DNA from: Acidobacteriota bacterium | Lineage (GTDB): Bacteria > Acidobacteriota > Terriglobia > Bryobacterales > Bryobacteraceae | DNA length: 64,000 nucleotides | Direction of reading: 5' to 3' | Assembly (NCBI GenBank): GCA_947470805.1 | Contig: CANIVU010000002.1 | Location: forward strand, 1-64,000 | Part shown: positions 8,873 to 19,876 of the stretch, one piece after another | How the letters are laid out: the number at the start of each line of letters is the position of its first letter | Position numbering within the stretch: the first letter of the stretch is position 1 | The notes under the pieces: generated by a model | Seen by the model: the letters and a program-made list of their open reading frames with translations, nothing else | Databases searched by the model: none | Told to the model about the DNA's origin: nothing | Made by a program: the position numbers and the translations under genes

Positions 8873-10858
8873 ATGCACACGAATCGGTTGATTAAAGAAC
8901 AGAGCCCGTACCTGCTGCAGCACGCGGAGAACCCGGTGGATTGGTATCCGTGGGGCGAGGAGGCGTTTGCGAAAGCGCGGGCGGAGAATAAGCCGATTTT
9001 CCTGAGCATTGGGTACTCCACTTGTCACTGGTGCCACGTGATGGAGCGGGAGTCGTTTGAGACGGTGGAGACGGCGGAGATCTTGAATCGGGATTTTGTT
9101 TCGATCAAGGTGGACCGGGAGGAGCGGCCGGATGTGGATCGCGTCTACATGCTGTTCGTGCAGGCGACGACGGGCGGGGGCGGATGGCCGATGAGTGTGT
9201 GGTTGACGCCGGATTTGCAGCCTTTTTATGGGGGGACTTACTATCCGCCGGAGAACCGGTATGGGCGGCCTGGGTTTAAGACGGTGTTGGCGCATATTGC
9301 GCAGGTTTGGCGGGATGACCGGGGGAAGATTGACGAGTCCGTTGCCGATATCATGGGGCAACTGCAGGGGTATGCGGCGCTGACGAAGGGGCCGGGGGTG
9401 GTGGAGGATTCCGTGCTGGATGCCGCCTATAACAATGCGCGGCGGACCTTCGACAAGAAGCTGGGCGGGTTTGGGACGGCGCCGAAGTTTCCTCGGCCGG
9501 TGCAGTTGAATTTTCTGATGCGGTATTGGAAGGCGACGGGAGAAGAGGACGCCTTGGACATGGTGGTTCAGACGCTGCGGGCGATGGCGCGCGGCGGGAT
9601 GAACGATCAGTTGGGCGGCGGGTTTCACCGGTATTCGGTGGATGCGCGGTGGTTCGTTCCGCATTTCGAGAAGATGCTGTATGACCAGGCGCAACTGGCG
9701 GTGAGCTATCTGGAGGCGTATCAGGCCACGGGGTTCGCGGATTTGGCGGAGGAAGCGCGGCGGGTTTTTGAGTATGTTCTGCGGGACATGACGCATGGCG
9801 AAGGTGGCTTTTTTAGCGCCGAGGATGCCGATTCGGCGGTGCATCCGGACCATCCGAAGGAGAAGGCCGAGGGCGCGTTTTATGTGTTTGATTGGCGGGA
9901 GCTGGAGGCGGTGTTGGGGGATGAGACGGCGGCGTTCGCGCGGGCGTACGGGTGCAGGGAAGAGGGGAACGTGGAGGCGTATGAGGACCCGCACAAGGAG
10001 TTTGTGAGGAAGAACATCTTGTTCCGGGTGGAGGGCGGGTTTGACTCGGCGCGGGAGAAGTTACTGGGGTATCGCGTGGCGCGGGTGCGGCCGCATCTGG
10101 ACGATAAGGTTTTGACGTCTTGGAACGGGTTGATGATTTCGGCGTTTGCCAAGGGCGCGCAGGTGTTGGGGGAGCCTCGGTATCTGGCGGCGGCGCGGCG
10201 GGCGGCGGCGTTTGTGCGGTCGGCGATGTGGGATGGTCGGGTGTTGCGGCGGCGGTGGCGGGAGGGGGACGCGGCGATTGACGGGTTTTTGGATGACTAT
10301 GCGTTCTTCGTGCTGGCGCTGTTGGATCTGTATGAGACGGAGTTCCGGGCGTCGGACCTGGCGTTCGCGGTGACGCTGGCGGAGCGGATGTGCGCGTTGT
10401 TTGAAGATGCGGAAAACGGAGCGTTCTATTCGACGGCGGAGGGGGACGCGTCGTTGGTGATGCGGTTGAAGGAAGATTACGACGGGGCCGAGCCGTCGGG
10501 GAATTCGATGGCGGCGCTGGCGCTATTGCGGCTGGGGGCGATGACGGGGCGGGCAGAGTTTACTCGTTCCGGGGAGCGGACGATTGCCGCGTTCCATTCG
10601 CGCTTGACGGGGCAGACGGCGGCGGTGCCGCAGATGTTGTGCGCGTATCTGTTCTCACAGCGGAAGCCGCGGCAGATTCAATTTGCGGGAAAAGACGTGG
10701 GCGCGTTGGTGCGGATTGTGCACGGGAAGTTTGCGCCTTTCCAGGTTTTGCTGCGGGCCGCGGAGACGGAAGGGCCGGCGGAGGCGCAGATTTGCGAAGA
10801 CTTTGTTTGCCGGTTGCCGGTGCGGGACCCAGAAGTGCTCGCGGCCCAAGTAGAATAG
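8873..10858 (+). CDS. DUF255 thioredoxin-domain protein (YyaL / SPATA20 family)
   Basis: This 661-residue protein has the full family layout. An N-terminal thioredoxin-like domain (about 1-165) opens with [19 protein letters not shown] and carries the CxxC motif in [15 protein letters not shown] near 50-53. An alpha/alpha-barrel domain follows, of the type seen in N-acylglucosamine 2-epimerases ([51 protein letters not shown]). Length and N-terminus match the family, so the ATG at 8873 is accepted. Family members are conserved from bacteria to mammals, but their biochemical role is not firmly known. Redox or sugar-modifying activity would be a guess. The gene is divergent from the M20 peptidase and 9 bp upstream of the isomerase-like gene. 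Confidence 0.9.
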   Translation: MHTNRLIKEQSPYLLQHAENPVDWYPWGEEAFAKARAENKPIFLSIGYSTCHWCHVMERESFETVETAEILNRDFVSIKVDREERPDVDRVYMLFVQATTGGGGWPMSVWLTPDLQPFYGGTYYPPENRYGRPGFKTVLAHIAQVWRDDRGKIDESVADIMGQLQGYAALTKGPGVVEDSVLDAAYNNARRTFDKKLGGFGTAPKFPRPVQLNFLMRYWKATGEEDALDMVVQTLRAMARGGMNDQLGGGFHRYSVDARWFVPHFEKMLYDQAQLAVSYLEAYQATGFADLAEEARRVFEYVLRDMTHGEGGFFSAEDADSAVHPDHPKEKAEGAFYVFDWRELEAVLGDETAAFARAYGCREEGNVEAYEDPHKEFVRKNILFRVEGGFDSAREKLLGYRVARVRPHLDDKVLTSWNGLMISAFAKGAQVLGEPRYLAAARRAAAFVRSAMWDGRVLRRRWREGDAAIDGFLDDYAFFVLALLDLYETEFRASDLAFAVTLAERMCALFEDAENGAFYSTAEGDASLVMRLKEDYDGAEPSGNSMAALALLRLGAMTGRAEFTRSGERTIAAFHSRLTGQTAAVPQMLCAYLFSQRKPRQIQFAGKDVGALVRIVHGKFAPFQVLLRAAETEGPAEAQICEDFVCRLPVRDPEVLAAQVE

Positions 10859-10867
10859 TGGTTTCTC

Positions 10868-11731
10868 ATGGATCCTAAATTTCGAATTGCTTCCATCACT
10901 GATGAATTCTCCCCGGCCGATCCGGCGCGGTCTCTGGCGCAGATGGCGTCCATCGGCATGACGGGCGCCGAGCTCCGCGTGCTGTGGGGCAAGAACATCA
11001 TGGACTTGAACGATGACGAGATGGCACGGCTGCGGCACCTGCTGCAAGGGCACGGCATGGAGGTCATCTCGATCGCTTCGCCGATTCTGAAGTGCGTGCT
11101 GCCGAACGGGCCGGAGATCGACACGCGGTTCCAGCAGGACATTTTCAACTCCAAGCACACCTTTGAAGACCAGCCGGAGTTGCTGGACCGGGCGTTCCGG
11201 ATTGCGAAGTTCTTCGGGGCGCGGATTATTCGCGTGTTTTCCTACTGGCGGACGGTGGATCCGGACGCCTGCTTCGACGCTGTTTGCACGGCGATGCAAG
11301 GGATGGCGGAGAAGGCGGCGAAGGAAGATCTCATTATCGGCATTGAGAACGAGCATGCCTGCAATATCGCCACGGCGGCGCAGGCGGCGCGGCTGTTGAA
11401 TGCGGTGCAGCATCCGAACTTGAAGCTGGTGTGGGATCCGGCGAATGCGCTGGTTTCTGAGGAGATTCCGTTCCCGAACGGCTATGCGCTGTTGCCGAAG
11501 GACCGGATTGCGCATGTGCACGTGAAAGATTGCCATATGGACGGCCACAAGCCGATTTGGGGGCCGGTGGGCACACGCCAGGTGGACTGGAAGGGGCAGG
11601 TGGCCGCGTTGGCCGCCGATGGGTACACGGGCTGGTTGAGCCTGGAGACGCACTGGCCGGGGCCGGGGGGCGATAAGTTCCTGGCGTCGACGATTTGCGG
11701 GTGGAATATGCGCGGTTTGGCATCCATGTAA
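10868..11731 (+). CDS. Sugar phosphate isomerase/epimerase-like TIM-barrel protein
   Basis: This 287-residue protein belongs to the xylose-isomerase-like TIM-barrel family. Candidate metal ligands appear in the expected order: Glu in GIENEHACN, Asp/His region in LVWDPANAL, His in HVHVKDCHMD and Glu in LSLETHW. The family includes hydroxypyruvate isomerases, tagatose/psicose epimerases and inositol-pathway enzymes, and the sequence does not decide between them. There is no signal peptide. The start lies 9 bp after the DUF255 gene, so the two are probably co-transcribed. A TAGAAT hexamer overlaps the end of the preceding gene, 11 nt upstream of the ATG, and could provide an extra promoter. Confidence 0.8.
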   Translation: MDPKFRIASITDEFSPADPARSLAQMASIGMTGAELRVLWGKNIMDLNDDEMARLRHLLQGHGMEVISIASPILKCVLPNGPEIDTRFQQDIFNSKHTFEDQPELLDRAFRIAKFFGARIIRVFSYWRTVDPDACFDAVCTAMQGMAEKAAKEDLIIGIENEHACNIATAAQAARLLNAVQHPNLKLVWDPANALVSEEIPFPNGYALLPKDRIAHVHVKDCHMDGHKPIWGPVGTRQVDWKGQVAALAADGYTGWLSLETHWPGPGGDKFLASTICGWNMRGLASM

Positions 11732-11737
11732 ACTGAT

Positions 11738-11782
11738 TTGACATTTCGGTGACATTGCGGGCAACCGGCGCGTCATTACTTG
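11738..11782 (+). promoter_or_regulatory. Possible promoter region of the Bat/MoxR operon
   Basis: The 71-bp gap before the operon holds TTGACA (11738-11743) without a good -10 partner. It also holds TTGCGG (11755-11760) followed after 16 bp by TACTTG (11777-11782). Neither is a strong sigma-70 promoter. The region is marked because it is the last non-coding gap before eight closely packed genes. Confidence 0.3.
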
Positions 11783-11802
11783 TTACGGAGATGGAGGCGC
11801 GA

Positions 11803-12606
11803 ATGCGCAAGCGGAAAATCCTGGTGGCGGCGGTGTTACTCCTGACACTGGTCGGGGTCATGTTCGCGCAGAGGCGGCGTGGGCCGTTTCCGTTCCGCGA
11901 GGAAGAAGACGTGCCGATGCCGGCCGATGCGGGGGAGAAGACCGAGTTTGCCTTTGCGCGATTGAAGTATCCGAACTGGCGATCGAACGACCGGATGTGG
12001 TCGATGCGGGGGGCGTGGTCGATCGACTACCCGAAGGCGGACCGGCAGTTCATGCAGGGTGTGCGGCGGTTGACGCGATTGCATGTCCGATCGGTGGAGC
12101 AGGTGGTGGACCTGGAGTCGGACGATATCATGAACTACCCGTTTGCCTATGTGGTTGAGGCGGGGCATTGGGACCTGACGGATGGGCAGGTGAAGAAGCT
12201 GCGGGAGTTTCTGCTGAAGGGCGGATTCCTGATGACCGACGACTTCCACGGGACGATGGAGTGGGACATCTTCATGCAGTCGATGCAGCGCGTGTTTCCG
12301 GATCGTCCGGTGGTGGACCTGCCGGACAAGGAGCCGATTTTCCACGTTCTCTACGATTTGGACGACCGGTTTCAGATTCCCGGACTTGTTAACTACCCGT
12401 TTGATCAGACTTACGAATATGATGGCGTGGAGGCGAAGTGGCGCGGCATCTACGACGATCATGGCCGCTTGATGGTGGCCATCTGTCACAACATGGATAT
12501 GGGCGATGCGTGGGAGTGGGCCGATTCGCCGCACTACCCAGAGAAATACGCGTCGCTGGCTTATCGCATCGGTATTAACTACATCATGTACGCTATGTCC
12601 CATTAG
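11803..12606 (+). CDS. Secreted DUF4159 domain protein, first gene of the Bat/MoxR operon
   Basis: This 267-residue protein begins with a signal peptide (KRKILVAAVLLLTLVGVMFA). The DUF4159 part shows FAFARLKYPNWRSNDRMW, a middle segment YVVEAGHWDLTDGQVKKLRE, then GGFLMTDDFHG and DRPVVDLP. The family is found beside MoxR, DUF58 and Bat genes and resembles a glutamine-amidotransferase-like fold, without a proven activity. The ATG at 11803 is chosen because GGAGG lies 5 nt upstream and because the signal peptide begins there. Upstream in-frame starts would add residues before it. The next gene begins 8 bp downstream. A periplasmic, possibly lipoprotein-free envelope role is inferred only from context. 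Confidence 0.8.
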   Translation: MRKRKILVAAVLLLTLVGVMFAQRRRGPFPFREEEDVPMPADAGEKTEFAFARLKYPNWRSNDRMWSMRGAWSIDYPKADRQFMQGVRRLTRLHVRSVEQVVDLESDDIMNYPFAYVVEAGHWDLTDGQVKKLREFLLKGGFLMTDDFHGTMEWDIFMQSMQRVFPDRPVVDLPDKEPIFHVLYDLDDRFQIPGLVNYPFDQTYEYDGVEAKWRGIYDDHGRLMVAICHNMDMGDAWEWADSPHYPEKYASLAYRIGINYIMYAMSH

Positions 12607-12614
12607 AGAGATTC

Positions 12615-14867
12615 ATGTTCGAACTTTTCTTCCAGCATCCGTTGAGCGTTTTCCGTAAGGGCACCTTCGTGCTGCAGAGCGGTTGGCCGGTGTGGTTGCT
12701 GGTGCTGCTGGTGGCGGGCGGGGCGGCGTTGTTGGCCGTGTTTGTGTGGCAGAAGACGCGCGCGGCGGGGTGGTCCGTTTTGCGCAGCGCGACGCTTTGG
12801 GTGATGCAATCGACGATGGTGGCGGTGCTGCTGCTGTTGTTGTGGCAGCCGGGGATTTCTGTGGCCACGCTGAAGAAGCAGCAGAATGTGGTGGCGGTGT
12901 TGTTGGATGATTCGAAGTCGATGGGGTTGTCGGACCAGGGCGCGGTGCGGCGGGACGAGGTAGTGAAGACGCTGGATTCCGGGCTGCTGGATGAGCTGAA
13001 GAAGCGTTTTCAGGTGCGGTTCTACAAGGTGTCGGACCACTTGGAGCGGGCGGAGAACCACAAGGGTTTGAAGGGTGAGAAGACGTCGAGCCGGATCGCC
13101 GATGGGTTGAAGCAGATTGCGGCCGAGACGGGCAGCCTGCCGATTGGCGGGATTGTGCTGATGACTGACGGCGCGGACACGACGGGCGGGATTGACCGCG
13201 AGACAGTGAACGCACTTAAGGGCCGGCAGTTGCCGGTGCACACGGTGGGTTACGGGCGCGAGCAGTACGACCGCGACATTGCGCTGGTGGACGTGCAGGC
13301 GCCGGTGCGGGCGCTGGCCGATTCGCGGCTGGGCGTGCAGGTGATTCTGCGGCAGCGCGGGTATGCGGGGCAGAAGACGAAATTGACGTTGAAGGATGGC
13401 GATAAGACGCTGGCTTCGCGGGAAGTGACCTTGGCCGCCGATGGTTCGGCGCAGGCGGAGACGGTGTTGTTCAACGCCGGGGCGGCGGGCGTGCGGACGG
13501 TGCAGGTGTTGTTGCAGCCGCTGGCAAACGAAGAGAACGCGGGCAACAACACGATGACGCGGCTGGTGCAGGTGGAAGACCGGAAGCCGCGGGTTCTCTA
13601 TATTGAGGGCGAGCCGCGGTGGGAGTTCAAGTTCATTCGCCGGGCGCTGGAAGAGGACAAGAGCGTCCAGATTGTGACGATGCTGCGGACGACGCAGAAC
13701 AAGATCTACCGGCAGGGCGTGAACAATCCGAAGGAGTTGGAGGCGGGTTTTCCGGCGACGCCGGAGGAGATGTTCGCCTATGAAGGGATCGTGATCGGGA
13801 CGGTGGAGGCATCGTACTTCACGGCGACGCAGCAGGCGTTGTTGAAGGCGTTTGTCGACCGGCGTGGGGGCGGTGTGTTGTTCCTTGGGGGCCGCGCGTC
13901 GCTGGCCGATGGCGGATATGGCGCGAGTGATTTCAAGGACATTTTGCCGGTGGTTGTCGGGGACCGGCGAACGACGTTTTTCCGCGATAAGGCCAATGTG
14001 GAGTTGACCGCGCAAGGGCGCGATAACTTGACGCTGCGGTTGGAAGAGGATCCGGCGCGGAATGTGGAACGGTGGAAAAAACTGCCGTTTTTGGCCGATT
14101 TTCAGAATGTCGGGACGGTGAAGCCGGGCGCCGTTGTGCATGTGGACGCGGTGACGGGCCAGGGGCGGACGCCCCTATTCGTGACGCAGAATTATGGACG
14201 CGGGCGGACGGCGGTGATGGCGACGGGTGGCACGTGGCGCTGGCAGATGTCGCAGCCATTGGAAGATAAATCGCACGAGATGTTCTGGCAACAGGTGATG
14301 CGCTGGCTGGTGGCGGGGACGCCGGGCACGGTGCAGGCGTCGACGACGCAGACGGTGTTTACGGACGATCCGCGGATTCCGCTGCGGGCCGAGGTGCGCG
14401 GGAAGCAGTATGAGTTGTTGCCGGATGGGCAGGTGGAGGCGCGGGTTTCCGGGCCGGCCGGTTCGGCCGCGACGGTGCAACTGCAGCCTGATCCGGTGCA
14501 TCCGGGTGTGTACACGGGCGAGTATTCGGCGGACCAGGCGGGGTCGTATCTGGTGGAGATGGTGGCGTCGCAGAATGGCGAACGGACGGGCGTGGACACG
14601 TTGGCGTTCCGGCGCGAAGATGGCGTGGCCGAGAGTTTCCACACCGAGCAGAATAAGGAACTGTTGGAGCGGCTGGCGGCGGAGACGGGCGGGAAGTATT
14701 GGAAGCCGGATAACACGCAGAAGCTGCCGGAAGAGATTGCGTTGAGCGAGGCGGGGATTTCGACGCGCGAGATTCGGGACTTGTGGCATTTGCCGGTGGT
14801 GTTTTTGTTGCTGGCGGCGCTGCGCGCGGGCGAGTGGTTGCTGCGCAGAAGGTGGGGAGCGGTATGA
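12615..14867 (+). CDS. Membrane protein with VWA-like and amidotransferase-like domains
   Basis: This 750-residue protein has two N-terminal membrane segments (about 17-37 and 57-82). A von Willebrand A-like domain follows, beginning with the MIDAS-type VVAVLLDDSKSMG near 92-104 and including GGIVLMTDGADTTGG. Past a beta-sandwich stretch there is a glutamine-amidotransferase-like segment (YIEGEPRWEFKFIRRALEED, GGVLFLGGRASLADGGYG) without an evident catalytic Cys. A final transmembrane helix lies near 725-745. Proteins of this build occur in MoxR/Bat loci, where they are thought to act with MoxR ATPases on envelope stress. Its stop overlaps the next start by 4 bp (ATGA). The molecular role is unknown. 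Confidence 0.8.
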   Translation: MFELFFQHPLSVFRKGTFVLQSGWPVWLLVLLVAGGAALLAVFVWQKTRAAGWSVLRSATLWVMQSTMVAVLLLLLWQPGISVATLKKQQNVVAVLLDDSKSMGLSDQGAVRRDEVVKTLDSGLLDELKKRFQVRFYKVSDHLERAENHKGLKGEKTSSRIADGLKQIAAETGSLPIGGIVLMTDGADTTGGIDRETVNALKGRQLPVHTVGYGREQYDRDIALVDVQAPVRALADSRLGVQVILRQRGYAGQKTKLTLKDGDKTLASREVTLAADGSAQAETVLFNAGAAGVRTVQVLLQPLANEENAGNNTMTRLVQVEDRKPRVLYIEGEPRWEFKFIRRALEEDKSVQIVTMLRTTQNKIYRQGVNNPKELEAGFPATPEEMFAYEGIVIGTVEASYFTATQQALLKAFVDRRGGGVLFLGGRASLADGGYGASDFKDILPVVVGDRRTTFFRDKANVELTAQGRDNLTLRLEEDPARNVERWKKLPFLADFQNVGTVKPGAVVHVDAVTGQGRTPLFVTQNYGRGRTAVMATGGTWRWQMSQPLEDKSHEMFWQQVMRWLVAGTPGTVQASTTQTVFTDDPRIPLRAEVRGKQYELLPDGQVEARVSGPAGSAATVQLQPDPVHPGVYTGEYSADQAGSYLVEMVASQNGERTGVDTLAFRREDGVAESFHTEQNKELLERLAAETGGKYWKPDNTQKLPEEIALSEAGISTREIRDLWHLPVVFLLLAALRAGEWLLRRRWGAV

Positions 14868-15781
14868 GAGTTCTGTTGCTGTTGGCGGCGGCGATGGCTG
14901 CGCCGGGTGCGACTTGGTATGTGACGGTGGCTGGGTTGGGCGGGGACCCGTTGTTTGACCAGCGGTTCAACGGCCTGGCGCAGGAGTTGGACAAGCTGGT
15001 GCGGACGACGCCGGATTCCAAAGTCACGACGCTGATGGGGCCGGAGGCGGTGAAGACGCGCATTCGCGCGGCGTTGGAAGAGGCGGCGAAGAACGGCAAG
15101 GCCGAGGACACGTTGGTGGTGACGCTGATCGGGCATGGGAACTTTGACGGGCAGGACTACAAGGTGAACATTCCGGGCGCCGATATGACGGCGGCGGAAC
15201 TGGCCGAATGGATGGACCGGGTGCCAGCGCAGAAGCAGGTTGTCATCAATACGACTTCCTGTTCCGGGGCTTCGATCGATATGTTGCGGCGGGATAACCG
15301 CGTGGTTGTCACGGCGACGAAGGCGGCGTCCGAACGGTTAGCGACGCAGTTCGCGCGGTTCTGGGTGGAGGCGGTGCGCAACCCGGAGGCGGATACGGAC
15401 AAGAACGAAGTGGTGAGTGTGTTGGAGGCCTTCCGGTTCGCGGATAAGAAGACCGTTGGTTTTTACGAGTCGCAGAAGCGGTTGGCGACTGAGCACGCGA
15501 TGCTAGAGGACACGGGGAAGGGAAATGGCGTGCGGGCGCCGGGTCCGGACAATGGGCACGGGCTGCTGGCGGGGCAGACGGCGCTGGTTCGTTTCGGCGC
15601 GATGCAGCAAGCGGCGAAGGCGCCGGAGAAGCAGGCGTTGTTGAAACGGCGCGAGGAAGTGGAAGCCAAGATTGAGAAGTTGAAGTATGAGAAGGCGGCC
15701 ATTTCTGTGGCCGATTACCGGAAGCAGTTGGGCGCGCTACTGTTGGAGTTAGCGAAGGTGCAGGAGGAGATCGACCGGTGA
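14864..15781 (+). CDS. Secreted clan-CD (caspase/legumain-like) cysteine protease-like protein
   Basis: This 305-residue protein starts at the ATG at 14864, overlapping the previous stop by 4 bp. It has a signal peptide (MRVLLLLAAAMAAPGA). The clan-CD catalytic pair is visible: His in VTLIGHGNFDG near 89 and Cys in INTTSCSGAS near 131, each at the end of a hydrophobic strand as in C13/C14 peptidases. The downstream part is a charged helix (KRREEVEAKIEKLKYEKAA) likely to form a coiled coil. Position inside a Bat/MoxR operon suggests an envelope quality-control or activation protease. Whether it is active and what it cleaves are unknown. A C13-like assignment is somewhat better than C14 because there is no obvious caspase p10 part. 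Confidence 0.7.
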   Translation: MRVLLLLAAAMAAPGATWYVTVAGLGGDPLFDQRFNGLAQELDKLVRTTPDSKVTTLMGPEAVKTRIRAALEEAAKNGKAEDTLVVTLIGHGNFDGQDYKVNIPGADMTAAELAEWMDRVPAQKQVVINTTSCSGASIDMLRRDNRVVVTATKAASERLATQFARFWVEAVRNPEADTDKNEVVSVLEAFRFADKKTVGFYESQKRLATEHAMLEDTGKGNGVRAPGPDNGHGLLAGQTALVRFGAMQQAAKAPEKQALLKRREEVEAKIEKLKYEKAAISVADYRKQLGALLLELAKVQEEIDR

Positions 15782-17952
15782 GATCGCTTGTCCTGTTCGT
15801 AGTTTTTGCGAGCTTGGCGTCGGCGGCGACGCTGGCCGAGTGCCGCGAGCATAAACGGCGCGGACGGCTGGCGGAGGCGCGGGTGTGCTGGCAGGCGTTG
15901 GCGCAGGGGCGGGATGTGGCCTTGCAGGCGGAAGCTTACTGGGCGATGGGCGATTACAATACCGCCAACGATAAGTTTCGCAGCGCTGTGGCGATGCAGC
16001 CGAAGGACCCGGGCGTGCGCGTGCGATGGGGCCGGATGTTCTACGAGCGCGGGCAGCGGAAGGACGCCGCGGCCTTGTATGAAGAGGCGCTGGCGCTGCA
16101 GGAAGACTTTGCGCCGGCGTTGATTGGCACGGCGTATCTGGCGTCGAACAGTTTTGAGAGCAAGGCCGTGGAGTTGGCCGAGAAGGCTTTGGCGAAGGAC
16201 CCGAAGCTGTTTGAGGCGCGCGAGATGCTGGCGCGGTTTGCACTGGAAGAGTACGACGAGAAGAAGGCGATTGCGGAGGCCGATAAGGCGCTGGCGATTT
16301 CGCCGGAAGCGCTCGATGCGTTGATCGTGCGGGCTACGGTGGATTGGCTGAACGATAAGCCGGGCACGGAGTGGGTGGCGAAGCTGGAGAAGATCAACCC
16401 GAACTACGGGGAAGGCTACGCGATGGCGGCGGCGATGTTCATCATCAATCGCCGGTATGAAGAGGGGATTAAGCTCTATCGCACGGCTCTGGCGAAGAAC
16501 CCGGACCTGCTGGCGGCGAAGGCCGAGCTCGGCGTGAACCTGATGCGCCTTGGCGAGGAAGTGGAATCGCGAAAGCTGCTGGAGGAGTGCTACAACGCCA
16601 ACTGGCGCACGGCGCAGGTGACCAACACGCTGACGCTAATGGACAGCTACAAGAACTTCGTGACCTTTAAAAAGGGCATGTTGATTCTGCGCGTGCACAA
16701 GAAGGAAGCCGATCTGCTGCGGCCGTATTTTGAGGCGGAATTGGAACGGGCGTCGAACGTGTTTGAGAAGAAGTACCAGTTGAAGCTGACGGCGCCGGTG
16801 CAGTTGGAAGTGTATCCGGACCATGAAGATTTCGCGGTGCGCACGATGGGGTTGCCGGGGCTGGGCGCGTTGGGCGTTACGTTTGGCAATGTGGTCGCGA
16901 TGGATTCGCCGTCGGGCCGGAAGCCGGGTTCGTTCCACTGGGCGTCGACTTTGTGGCACGAGTTGAGCCACGTGTATGCGCTCGCCTTGACCAAGCATCG
17001 CGTACCGCGGTGGTTTACCGAGGGCCTCGCCGTGCATGAAGAGACGGCGGTGAACAAAGAGTGGGGCGACCGGTTGGATCCATCGACCATTCGCGCGATT
17101 AAAGAGAAAAAGCTGTTGCCGGTGGCGACTCTGGACCGCGGGTTTGTGCGGCCGTCGTATCCGGCGCAGGTGACGGTAAGTTATTTCCAGGCGGGCAAGA
17201 TCTGCGACTACATCAACGAGAAGTGGGGCTGGCAGAAGCTGGTGGAGATGTTGAAGGACTTCGCCACGGGCAAGCCGACTGTGGAGGTGATGGAGTCGCA
17301 TCTGGGGATGAAGACCGAAGCGTTTGATAAAGAGTTCATGGTGTGGCTGGATAAGCAGGTCGGTGAACAGGTGAAGGGCTTTGACGCCTGGCGGAAGAAC
17401 ATCGCAGTGGCCAATGAGCTGGTGAAGGCGAAGAAGTGGGATGAGGTCATCACGACCGCCGAGCCGATTGTGCGCGCGTATCCGGACTACGTGGAATCGG
17501 GGTCGGCGTATGAGCTGCTGGCCGAGGCTTCCGAGAAGAAGGGCGATAAAGCAAAGGCCATTTCGATTCTGGAAGCGTGGGCCAAAGTGGGCGGGCGCCA
17601 ACCGGAGACGTTGAAGAAATTGGCGAAGTTGCTGGAAGACGCCGGCCGCAAGCGGCAGGCGGCGGAGACGTTGGAGCGGATCAACTACATCTACCCGGTG
17701 CAGGACGATGAGTATCACCGGCGGCAGGGAGAGCTGTGGTTGGAAGTGGGCGAGAAGGACAAGGCGATCCGGGAGTTTACGGCCGTGGTCGGATCGAAGC
17801 CCGTGGATGTGGCCGGAAGTTACTACAATTTAGCCAAGGCGCAACGAGCCGCCGGTTTGAACGACCAAGCTCGTGACAATGTCATACTCGCCTTGGAAGC
17901 CGCGCCCAGCTTCCGTCCGGCCCAGAAATTACTCTTGGAGCTCTCTAAATAA
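15778..17952 (+). CDS. Secreted TPR protein with gluzincin (HExxH, peptidase MA-like) domain
   Basis: This 724-residue protein uses a GTG start at 15778, overlapping the previous stop by 4 bp, with GGAGGAG about 9 nt upstream. A short signal peptide (SLVLFVVFASLASAATLA) leads into TPR repeats (about 20-310). The metallopeptidase part has HELSH near 393-397 and a downstream Glu in WFTEGLAVHEE, the usual gluzincin third ligand. More TPRs fill the C-terminus (about 500-724). The family is common in acidobacterial and planctomycetal Bat/MoxR neighbourhoods. With the preceding caspase-like protein it makes a pair of exported protease-like proteins upstream of the MoxR ATPase. Substrate and activity are unknown. 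Confidence 0.82.
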   Translation: MRSLVLFVVFASLASAATLAECREHKRRGRLAEARVCWQALAQGRDVALQAEAYWAMGDYNTANDKFRSAVAMQPKDPGVRVRWGRMFYERGQRKDAAALYEEALALQEDFAPALIGTAYLASNSFESKAVELAEKALAKDPKLFEAREMLARFALEEYDEKKAIAEADKALAISPEALDALIVRATVDWLNDKPGTEWVAKLEKINPNYGEGYAMAAAMFIINRRYEEGIKLYRTALAKNPDLLAAKAELGVNLMRLGEEVESRKLLEECYNANWRTAQVTNTLTLMDSYKNFVTFKKGMLILRVHKKEADLLRPYFEAELERASNVFEKKYQLKLTAPVQLEVYPDHEDFAVRTMGLPGLGALGVTFGNVVAMDSPSGRKPGSFHWASTLWHELSHVYALALTKHRVPRWFTEGLAVHEETAVNKEWGDRLDPSTIRAIKEKKLLPVATLDRGFVRPSYPAQVTVSYFQAGKICDYINEKWGWQKLVEMLKDFATGKPTVEVMESHLGMKTEAFDKEFMVWLDKQVGEQVKGFDAWRKNIAVANELVKAKKWDEVITTAEPIVRAYPDYVESGSAYELLAEASEKKGDKAKAISILEAWAKVGGRQPETLKKLAKLLEDAGRKRQAAETLERINYIYPVQDDEYHRRQGELWLEVGEKDKAIREFTAVVGSKPVDVAGSYYNLAKAQRAAGLNDQARDNVILALEAAPSFRPAQKLLLELSK

Positions 17953-17954
17953 AC

Positions 17955-18980
<1,026 letters not shown>

Positions 18981-18985
18981 TCGGC

Positions 18986-19876
18986 ATGGACCAGCGCTAC
19001 CTCGATCCCCACGTTCTTGCCTCCATCTCGAACCTCGAGCTGGTGGCGAAGACGGTTGTCGATGGGTTTATCTCCGGGCTCCACCGGTCGCCGAAGTTCG
19101 GCTTCTCGCAGGAGTTCGCCGAGTACCGCATGTACAACGAGGGCGACGATCTGCGCTTCGTGGATTGGAACGTCTACGCGCGGACGGAACGGACTTACAT
19201 CAAGCGGTTCAAGGGCGAGACGAACTCGCGGTTGACGCTGTTGCTGGATGGGTCGAAGTCGATGTCCTATACGTCGCACAGCGTGACGAAGATGGACTAC
19301 GCCAAGTACCTGTGCGCGAGCCTGGCCTACATGGCCCATCAGCAGCGCGACGCGGCGGGCGTGATCGTGTTCGACGATGAGGTGCGGGAGTACGTGACGC
19401 CGTCGTCGCGCGCTGGCCAGTTCCGGCGGACGATGTACGCGATTGAGAACGCCGTGCCGGGCAACCGGACGGACTTTGCCAAGCCGTTCTTCCATTTCCT
19501 TTCCACGCTTCGCAACACGCGCGGGATGGCGGTGGTGGTGAGCGATTTCTACGAAGACCCGGAGACGGTGATCAAGACGATCGAGCCGCTGCGGTACCGC
19601 GGGAACGACGTGGTGTTGTTCCATATTCTGGATCCGCAGGAGGTACGGCCGAAGTTCGATGGGCCGGTGCTGCTGATCGATTCCGAGACGGGGCAGGAGT
19701 TGGAAACGTCGCCCGAGTACGCGGTGCAGGAGTATCGCTCGAAGATTGACGCCCACGTGGCGGCGCTGCGGCAGAAGGCGCAATCGGCCGGGCTGACGTA
19801 TCATTTGCACACCACCGATACGCCGCTTGATTCGGCGCTGCGCGAGTTTCTGATGATCCGGCAGGGGAGATCGTAA
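18986..19876 (+). CDS. DUF58 domain protein (VWA-like partner of MoxR)
   Basis: This 296-residue cytosolic protein carries the diagnostic DUF58 segment (EYRMYNEGDDLRFVDWNVYA) and a VWA-like strand with a MIDAS-type DGSKSM near 84-89. There is no membrane segment. DUF58 proteins are obligate neighbours of MoxR ATPases and presumably their adaptor or client. The stop overlaps the next start by one base (TAATG at 19874-19878), so translation is coupled to BatA. Nothing unusual in length or motifs is seen. Confidence 0.93.
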   Translation: MDQRYLDPHVLASISNLELVAKTVVDGFISGLHRSPKFGFSQEFAEYRMYNEGDDLRFVDWNVYARTERTYIKRFKGETNSRLTLLLDGSKSMSYTSHSVTKMDYAKYLCASLAYMAHQQRDAAGVIVFDDEVREYVTPSSRAGQFRRTMYAIENAVPGNRTDFAKPFFHFLSTLRNTRGMAVVVSDFYEDPETVIKTIEPLRYRGNDVVLFHILDPQEVRPKFDGPVLLIDSETGQELETSPEYAVQEYRSKIDAHVAALRQKAQSAGLTYHLHTTDTPLDSALREFLMIRQGRS

